Origin: Syntrophomonadaceae bacterium
GTDB lineage: Bacteria; Bacillota; Dethiobacteria; DTU022
DNA length: 17,936 nt
Assembly: GCA_007136055.1 (NCBI GenBank)
Contig: SLHT01000066.1
Coordinates: 1-17,936 of the forward strand
Direction of reading: 5' to 3'
Position numbers and translations under genes: made by a program. Shown here in pieces: positions 9,095 to 14,002 of this stretch. The notes below the pieces were generated by a model, which was given only the letters and a program-made list of their open reading frames with translations, did no database searches and had not been told where the DNA came from. Numbering within the stretch: the first letter of the stretch is position 1; every line of letters begins with the position of its first letter.

Positions 9095-9106
9095 CTTTGT
9101 ACAAAG
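9095..9106 (-). promoter_or_regulatory. Palindrome overlapping the oapA ribosome-binding site
   Basis: CTTTGTACAAAG is a perfect 12-bp palindrome lying between the OLE RNA 3' closing strand and the oapA TTG start. Its last bases (AAAG) are the beginning of the AAAGGTGA ribosome-binding site. It could partly hide this site or mark a processing point. The role is inferred; no loop is available for a simple hairpin, so pairing would be between molecules or imperfect. Confidence 0.4.
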
Positions 9107-9676
9107 AAACATAAGTGGTAGCAAACCAGGTAAACTTTGCGGCTTAGGTCCAGCAGGATTTCCCAAGTAATCACCTGCCGTTGCCGAGCAGGCAGTTCCC
9201 TTTTAAGACTACCCCCGCCGTGTCACCACCAGCAGAGCTGGATTACCACTTAGCTCACACTTTAATCCCTGGTTTACTTCTCTTTCGAGAGCAGTCTAGA
9301 AGATTTCCTCTCTGACGCCTGGGCTCCCCTAGCCTCTTTTGCAGAATAGGTTTAAAGAGCCCGGAGGCTTTCTCCACCCATTCCACTCAAGGCAGGCTAC
9401 ACTGCACACAGCTTTGTACCGCATGCAGGTTCATACCCAAGCAGTAACAGTTTTGCTGTTAACAATATGCTACCACATTGGGTCTCCGCGAAGGTAGGGT
9501 CAACGCCTACATGCCATTGTAGATCGCCCCATCCTTCTTAACTCCCAGCAGCAGCCCCCAACTGGGCGTCGGCAGCCACCACCAGGAACTTCATCGATGT
9601 GCCCTTAACGGATTTTTAGGCCCGTTTTCGGAGAGGGGCGCCAACTAGAATACTGCACCACTTATGTTCATTGCTC
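9104..9676 (-). ncRNA. ole: OLE RNA (ornate, large, extremophilic RNA)
   Basis: A large structured noncoding RNA filling most of the roughly 650-bp gap between folD and oapA, where neither strand has a credible protein gene. Support: position directly upstream of an OapA-like membrane protein gene in the ispA-dxs neighbourhood, length near 570-600 nt (typical OLE is about 600), a promoter at the right place, and rich internal pairing. The 5' end (AACATAAGTGG, 9668-9658) pairs perfectly with the 3' end (CCACTTATGTT, 9118-9108), closing the molecule. Internal hairpins include TAACAG/CTGTTA around 9446-9462, CCAGC/GCTGG at 9229-9241, and a 10-bp helix (one G-U) between 9268-9277 and 9121-9130. 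OLE RNA forms a membrane-associated ribonucleoprotein with OapA and helper proteins. It has been linked to cold, ethanol, magnesium and energy stress in Bacillus halodurans. The 5' end is inferred from the promoter; the 3' end is approximate. Confidence 0.87.
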
Positions 9677-9681
9677 AAAAT

Positions 9682-9710
9682 ATTATAGCATATGGCGGCA
9701 TTGTTCTCAA
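9682..9710 (-). promoter_or_regulatory. Sigma-A-type promoter for the OLE RNA
   Basis: On the minus strand, TTGAGA (9710-9705) and TATAAT (9687-9682) are separated by exactly 17 bases, a near-consensus housekeeping promoter. Transcription would begin near 9676-9675, about seven bases before the start of the helix that closes the OLE RNA. The -35 box sits inside a long inverted repeat (9694-9725), so a repressor or folD-mRNA folding could affect its use. Confidence 0.82.
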
Positions 9711-9725
9711 GAGAACACTGCCGCC
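9694..9725 (-). repeat. 32-bp inverted repeat between folD and the OLE RNA
   Basis: Arms GGCGGCA and TGTTCTC are mirrored by GAGAACA and TGCCGCC, with one mismatch and a 2-base centre. It begins 13 bp after the folD stop. In the folD transcript it would form a strong 15-pair stem-loop, which could act as a terminator or 3' stabiliser. What follows is AU-rich (ATATGCTATAATATTTT) but not a clean U-run. Its inner part, TGTTCTC-TT-GAGAACA, also looks like a dimeric-repressor operator and covers the -35 box of the OLE promoter. Terminator, operator or both cannot be decided from sequence. Confidence 0.7.
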
Positions 9726-9737
9726 GTTACTCTTGCG

Positions 9738-10676
9738 TTAAAGTAAACCGTTGCTAATTTTACAGGCTCTCAGGGCATTTTTCATTAACATGCGGTTTGT
9801 TACTGATCCGACGCCTTTTGGAACAGGTGAAATTGCCCTGGTCTTATCTTTTACGGCATCAAAAGAAACATCGCCGACGGTTTTTGTCTTCTGCTTTCCT
9901 TTTTCGTTAAGGACAGGCTCTCCTTTTTCATCAACCACTTTTACCCTGTTGATGCCGACATCGATAACAATTGCGCCTTCTTTTACCAGGTCAGGGCCGA
10001 TTAAATCAGCTTTGCCGGCGGCGACTATAAGGATATCTGCCCCCGCAGTATGTTTGGCCAGGTTACCCTTCATGCTGGTAAAAACATGTGTAACACTGGT
10101 CGTGGCATTGCGGTTCAAAGCTAAAAATGCCACAGGCTTACCGACAATATTAGAATGGCCGACGACAACTATTTCTGCCCCTTCAAAGAAATCTTTGGGA
10201 TCCATATTTTCTTCTTTACGGGCATAGCGCTCAAGGATTTCAATTACTGCAGCAGGGGTGGCCGGGGGGAAGGTAGCCTCACCGAGAGCCAATTTGCCCA
10301 TATTAAAAGGATGGAAACAATCAATATCTTTATTAACATCAATAGAGTTGATTACGACTGTATCTGAAATCTGCTCGGGAAACGGGCGCAGGGGTAGAAT
10401 TCCGCTTACTGATTTATCTGCATTCAGTTTCTCAACGATAGCGATAACATCAGCCTCGCTTGCATCTTCGGGAGGATTTTCATTAACATAATTAAAACCC
10501 GCTTCATCACAGAACTTTTCAACCTGGCCCCGATACATCTTGGAACCGAAGTCGTCTCCAACGAGGAGAGTGGCAATGCCTGGAGTAATCCCTTTTGCTT
10601 TAAGCTCCTCCGTTTCTTTAACAATTTCTTTCATAATTTCTTCGCCAATCGCTACACAATCAATTACCTTTGTCAT
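9738..10676 (-). CDS. folD: FolD-like methylenetetrahydrofolate dehydrogenase, probably without cyclohydrolase activity
   Basis: FolD family protein of 312 residues that should interconvert methylene- and methenyl-tetrahydrofolate with NAD(P). Fold markers are visible: TPGIATLLVG (31-40), SKMY (45-48), DIDCFHPFN (117-125), the Rossmann motif VVGHSNIVGKP (171-181), and GAIVIDVGIN (234-243). A gap-free match to the well-known E. coli FolD places Val52 where the catalytic cyclohydrolase lysine should be (four after the conserved Tyr48). Leu96 in GILPLRPFP (92-100) stands where the conserved glutamine of GILVQLPLP should be. The aspartate of DIDCF is kept. It is therefore likely a dehydrogenase-only form. 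FchA, a dedicated cyclohydrolase, is encoded 112 bp upstream and would supply the missing step. A lysine-rich insertion-like stretch follows 244. The start is ATG at 10676, preceded by AAAGGGG at slightly long spacing. Confidence 0.94.
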   Translation of the reverse strand: MTKVIDCVAIGEEIMKEIVKETEELKAKGITPGIATLLVGDDFGSKMYRGQVEKFCDEAGFNYVNENPPEDASEADVIAIVEKLNADKSVSGILPLRPFPEQISDTVVINSIDVNKDIDCFHPFNMGKLALGEATFPPATPAAVIEILERYARKEENMDPKDFFEGAEIVVVGHSNIVGKPVAFLALNRNATTSVTHVFTSMKGNLAKHTAGADILIVAAGKADLIGPDLVKEGAIVIDVGINRVKVVDEKGEPVLNEKGKQKTKTVGDVSFDAVKDKTRAISPVPKGVGSVTNRMLMKNALRACKISNGLL

Positions 10677-10788
10677 CTTGCAATTTCCCCTTTCTCTTAC
10701 TGGTTTATTGACCTTATATTGGCCTTAACCGCAATAGTTATAGCAGCTATCTCCACCGCCATAAATTTTGACTGCAGGCCGTTTTAGG

Positions 10789-11418
10789 TTATTTAAACTT
10801 TTCAACCACGTTGTTCAGGGTCTCATCTGCTACCCTGCTTCCTTCTTCAAGAAGATGATCCATTTCTGCAACAGTTTCTTTTATAAACTGGTCGTCTTTT
10901 ATCGCCCCGAGGTTAATTAAAACATTTAACTGGCCGCTTACCAGGGCCGCTTTTAAAAATGCAACTCCGCACCCGATATCGGAAATCGCCAGCTTTGTGC
11001 CAATCTGACCCATTCTTTCATGGATCTTTATTCCTGCATAAGCCTTGCGCATAATTTCAAGAGGCACGGAGCAGGCTTCTTTTGAACATTCTTCCATTAC
11101 TTTTGCTTTATGGGCGGCCTGTTCTGCAGTTTCTTTCGGCAAGCCGTACGCCTTCGAGAGCGGTTCAAAGACTTCAGCATCTTTATCAACCAGCACTTTT
11201 AACTGATCGATAATTTTGTAACCTTGTTCCAGCAAATCCTTAACCTCGTCTTCAACATCGGCAAATTTCTTTTTACCCACAGTCAGGTTCCCAACCATGT
11301 TCGATAAGGCCATCCCTATCGCTCCACCCATCGCAGCAGCTCCGCCGCCTCCCGGCACCGGGGCTTTCGAAGCCAGTACATCCAAAAAATAGCTGCTGCT
11401 TTTCTCTGCCATTGACAT
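10789..11418 (-). CDS. fchA: Methenyltetrahydrofolate cyclohydrolase FchA (formiminotransferase-cyclodeaminase family)
   Basis: Protein of 209 residues of the cyclodeaminase/cyclohydrolase family (the C-terminal domain of formiminotransferase-cyclodeaminase). It would hydrolyse methenyl- to 10-formyl-tetrahydrofolate, or the reverse, in the cytoplasm. Signature APVPGGGGAAAMGGAIGMAL lies at about 17-36, with VGNLTVGKKK next, and the conserved block SDIGCGVAFLKAAL is near 145-158. Length is normal. The start is ATG at 11418 with GGAGG eight bases upstream; a second ATG two codons later is possible but less well spaced. It precedes folD by 112 bp in the same direction, and the two form a one-carbon module. 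Strict cyclodeaminase activity would need a formiminotransferase partner, which is not seen here. Confidence 0.93.
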   Translation of the reverse strand: MSMAEKSSSYFLDVLASKAPVPGGGGAAAMGGAIGMALSNMVGNLTVGKKKFADVEDEVKDLLEQGYKIIDQLKVLVDKDAEVFEPLSKAYGLPKETAEQAAHKAKVMEECSKEACSVPLEIMRKAYAGIKIHERMGQIGTKLAISDIGCGVAFLKAALVSGQLNVLINLGAIKDDQFIKETVAEMDHLLEEGSRVADETLNNVVEKFK

Positions 11419-11437
11419 ATTAACAACCTCCTATTTT

Positions 11438-11504
11438 AGAAGTCTGAAGTCGGAGACCGGAAGTCAGAAATAATGCGTTTCACTGCCTGCTGGATCTGAC
11501 TTCT
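11438..11504. repeat. GAAGTC repeat cluster upstream of fchA
   Basis: GAAGTC occurs at 11439-11444, 11446-11451 and 11460-11465, and in inverted form at 11498-11503. The last two form a 9-bp inverted repeat (GAAGTCAGA/TCTGACTTC) with a 26-bp loop. The cluster is in the 220-bp gap between ispA and fchA, just before the fchA ribosome-binding site. Similar simple GAAGTC-type repeats are scattered in some Clostridia. The rest of the gap shows no gene and no clear promoter. Confidence 0.55.
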
Positions 11505-11638
11505 ATAAATGCACCACCAACTTCTCCATTAAACACTGATCAATAAAACATCTTTACAACTGACCATGTTCCAACCGGGGAAGAATACCCGGGAACAGTT
11601 GCTTTTTTTACTGGTCCGGAGCCTGTATTCAAGCCCCT

Positions 11639-12523
11639 TTATTTTTTCCTGTAAACCAGTATTTTTGCTATTTCTTTTAAATCAGCTGCCGGGCAGTCCA
11701 GGTTATCCAACGCTGCTAACGATTCGCTGTAAAGCGCTTCTGCCCTTGCCCTGGCTTTCTCTGGGCCGAGCAGGGCCGGGTAATTGGCCTTTAATCGAAC
11801 CTGGTCTGCGCCTGCAGGTTTACCCAGTTCTTCGGTTGTACTTTCGTAATCAAGCAGGTCATCAATAATCTGAAAAGCGTTGCCTAAACACGAGGCATAG
11901 CAGGCAAGAGCTTTAAGTTGAGGCTGCGTGGCATTTGCGGCAATCCCGCCGCAAACTACTGACGCTTTCAATAAGGCACCTGTTTTCAGCAAAGAAATCT
12001 GCTCGATTTCAGTTAGGGACAATTCTCTTCCTTCGGCTCCAAGGTCCAGGGCCTGCCCGCCGATCATCCCGTTAACTCCGGCAGATTTAGATATCTCGGC
12101 TATAATGCGTATTGCCCTGCTTTCGCAACCATCCCTGCTGCCGTAATTAGCCAGAGTTTCAAAAGCGAGGGTCAACAGGCCATCCCCGGCAAGAATAGCA
12201 AGCGCGTCACCGTAGACACAGTGGCAGGTCGGTTTTCCGCGCCGTATTTCACTGTCATCCATAGCTGGCAGGTCATCATGAATAAGCGAGTAAGTATGTA
12301 TGAACTCAAGGGCACAGGCCACATCAATAACAGAATCATCTTCTGAACCCAGGGTCCGGGCAGCGGCTAAAGTCAGGATCGGGCGGAGCCTTTTTCCTCC
12401 CGCTTCCAGGCTGTAGCGCATAGCATCGGTAACTGCAGACGGGACCAAATGGGACAGACGCTGTTCAAGAGCCCGGTTAATTTTTTCTTTTTCACGTTCC
12501 AGGTGTTGATCAATATTGATCAT
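11639..12523 (-). CDS. ispA: Polyprenyl (farnesyl-type) diphosphate synthase
   Basis: Short-chain trans-prenyltransferase of 294 residues, condensing isopentenyl diphosphate with allylic diphosphates to make farnesyl or geranylgeranyl diphosphate for quinones, undecaprenyl carriers or other isoprenoids. Visible motifs are GGKRLRP (42-48), the first aspartate-rich motif DDLPAMDD (83-90, the bacterial DDxxxxD type), GGQALDL (155-161), the second aspartate-rich motif DDLLD (221-225) and KANYPALLG (245-253). The start is ATG at 12523, overlapping the xseB stop (ATGA), with GAAGG just upstream. Placement after xseA-xseB is typical for Firmicutes. Exact chain length cannot be fixed from sequence alone; farnesyl is the usual product of this locus. 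Confidence 0.95.
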   Translation of the reverse strand: MINIDQHLEREKEKINRALEQRLSHLVPSAVTDAMRYSLEAGGKRLRPILTLAAARTLGSEDDSVIDVACALEFIHTYSLIHDDLPAMDDSEIRRGKPTCHCVYGDALAILAGDGLLTLAFETLANYGSRDGCESRAIRIIAEISKSAGVNGMIGGQALDLGAEGRELSLTEIEQISLLKTGALLKASVVCGGIAANATQPQLKALACYASCLGNAFQIIDDLLDYESTTEELGKPAGADQVRLKANYPALLGPEKARARAEALYSESLAALDNLDCPAADLKEIAKILVYRKK

Positions 12524-12786
12524 AAACCTTCCTCATCAACATCACTGCTGTCTGGATCAGAGCCTGTAATATTTAAAGCTTCCTGTTCCTCTTTCAAGAG
12601 GTATTCTACCCTGTATTCAATTTCAGCCAGCTTTTCCCTGCAGTAACGGGAAAGGGCAATGCCTTCCTGGAAAGAAGAAAGTGATTCTTCCAGCGGTATC
12701 TCGGTGTCTTCAAGGCGGCTAACAGTTTCCTCAAGCTTTAGTACCGCTTCTTCATAAGTCATTTTTTCCAATTTTTTATTGGTCAA
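12520..12786 (-). CDS. xseB: Exodeoxyribonuclease VII small subunit
   Basis: Small subunit of exonuclease VII, which with XseA degrades single-stranded DNA. I choose TTG at 12786, giving 88 residues beginning LTNKKLEKMTYEEAVLKLEE (first residue Met in the cell). GAGGAGG lies nine bases upstream and the length fits the family (about 70-90). A longer reading from an ATG at 12834 would give 104 residues but overlaps xseA by 59 bases and adds a stretch unlike the family. An ATG at 12762 (MTYEEA) has a weak ribosome-binding site. The TYEEAVLKLEETVSRLE region is typical of XseB, and a helical, acidic tail follows. It overlaps the end of xseA by 11 bases and ispA by four, so all three are likely cotranslated. 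Confidence 0.92.
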   Translation of the reverse strand: MTNKKLEKMTYEEAVLKLEETVSRLEDTEIPLEESLSSFQEGIALSRYCREKLAEIEYRVEYLLKEEQEALNITGSDPDSSDVDEEGL

Positions 12787-14002
12787 GTATACTGCCCTCC
12801 TCAATCTCTTCAGTGCGACAGCGGGCCGATCCATCTTTAAAACTGAGCTTAAGAATGCCTGCCGGCTCGATATCGTTTACAGAGCGAATTATTTTACCCT
12901 GCTCATCCCTGCAATAACAAAATCCGCGGCTCATAACTTTTAAAGGGCTGTAACTCTCCAACTTATCATTCAGGGCGTTCAGCTTAATTCCCTTATACTG
13001 CAAGATACGAACTATTTCGCGATTTAATTTTTTGTCGAGTTGTGCCAATATTTCCCTACAAAGCTTAAGTCTTCTGGCAGGCAAGGAAAAAAACCGCTCG
13101 CTGACTACATAATCGAGAGCCTGTTTTTCCTTCTGCAAGCGCCTTTTAAGGGCTAATGCGGCTTGTTCGCGATGCTGTTTTAAAATGTTTAAAAGCTCTT
13201 CCTTTTCGGGAACGGCTGCCGCTGCCGCCGCTGTCGGCGTCGGGGCCCGCAGGTCGGCGGCAAAATCAGCAATTGTAAAATCTGTCTCATGGCCGACGGC
13301 CGATATAACCGGTAATTCAGAGCGATAAATAGCCCTTGCCACCGCTTCTTCATTAAAAGGCCATAAATCCTCCAGTGACCCGCCCCCGCGGGTGAGGATA
13401 ATCAAGTCAACATCTTTTCGCCGGTTCAATATATCGATGGCCCGGATAAGATCAGACGCTGCTCCCGGACCCTGGACCAGGCTCTCAACTACGATTATGT
13501 GAACATGTGGAAAGCGCTTTTTAAGCGTAACCAAAATATCCTGCAGGGCTGCCCCTGTCGGCGATGTTACCAGGCCTATCTTGCGAGGCAAAACCGGTAT
13601 CTTTTTTTTTGTTTCAGGGCGAAAGAGGCCTTCATTTTCCAGTTTTCTTTTAAGCTGTTCGAAGGCAAGATACAACGAACCCATACCGGCCGGTTCCATT
13701 TCCGATACATGGAGCTGATAAACACCGTCAGGTTCATAAACTGCTATATTGCCGTGCAGAATTACCTCCATCCCATCAGAAGGTTTAAAAATACAGCGTA
13801 TATTTTCCCGGCGAAAGAAAACGCAGCGCAGCGAAGATTTGCTGTCTTTTAAGGTAAAATACATATGACCCGAACGGTGATGCCTGAAATTTGACAACTC
13901 TCCTGTCACCCAGAGATCACGCAGGCGGGGGTCACTGTGAAGCAAGCCCCTTACATAACGATTTATCTCTGAAACATTTAATACTGTTATGTTATCTTGC
14001 AA
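12776..14002 (-). CDS. xseA: Exodeoxyribonuclease VII large subunit
   Basis: Large catalytic subunit of exonuclease VII, 408 residues. An N-terminal OB-fold DNA-binding domain (about 1-105, with VSEINRYVRGLL and WVTGELSNFR) is followed by the nuclease domain. This carries GLVTSPTGAALQD (143-155), LTRGGGSLEDLWPFNEE (203-219) and GHETDFTIADFAADLRAPTP (237-256). A coiled-coil region (about 265-365) precedes a C-terminal segment. Length is normal. The start is TTG at 14002, immediately after the stop of the NuoG-like gene (TGATTG), with GGAAG five bases upstream. No other start fits the conserved N-terminus. The junction means xseA is probably read from the oxidoreductase transcript, an unusual partner. 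Confidence 0.96.
   Translation of the reverse strand: MQDNITVLNVSEINRYVRGLLHSDPRLRDLWVTGELSNFRHHRSGHMYFTLKDSKSSLRCVFFRRENIRCIFKPSDGMEVILHGNIAVYEPDGVYQLHVSEMEPAGMGSLYLAFEQLKRKLENEGLFRPETKKKIPVLPRKIGLVTSPTGAALQDILVTLKKRFPHVHIIVVESLVQGPGAASDLIRAIDILNRRKDVDLIILTRGGGSLEDLWPFNEEAVARAIYRSELPVISAVGHETDFTIADFAADLRAPTPTAAAAAAVPEKEELLNILKQHREQAALALKRRLQKEKQALDYVVSERFFSLPARRLKLCREILAQLDKKLNREIVRILQYKGIKLNALNDKLESYSPLKVMSRGFCYCRDEQGKIIRSVNDIEPAGILKLSFKDGSARCRTEEIEEGSILDQ

Noticed and set aside
9085..9737. Possible undetected protein gene or decayed gene between folD and oapA
   Set aside because: No frame on either strand gives a credible start, ribosome-binding site and uninterrupted reading through this stretch, whereas paired RNA segments and a promoter are clear.
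9738..10676. His174 in GHSNIVG taken as a sign of NAD instead of NADP use by FolD
   Set aside because: This position is not diagnostic: E. coli FolD has Ala there and still uses NADP.
10697..10755. Tiny ORF of about 21 codons (MAVEIAAITIAVKANIRSIN...) between fchA and folD
   Set aside because: Only a weak ribosome-binding site, no recognisable family, and length within chance expectation.
11567..11597. Hairpin after ispA (TGTTCC/GGAACA plus CGGG/CCCG) as a terminator
   Set aside because: The stem has a three-base bulge and is not followed by a U-run in the minus-strand transcript, so I cannot support termination.
12520..12834. Longer xseB reading starting at ATG 12834
   Set aside because: It would overlap xseA by 59 bases and add an arginine-rich stretch unlike the family; TTG at 12786 has a better ribosome-binding site.
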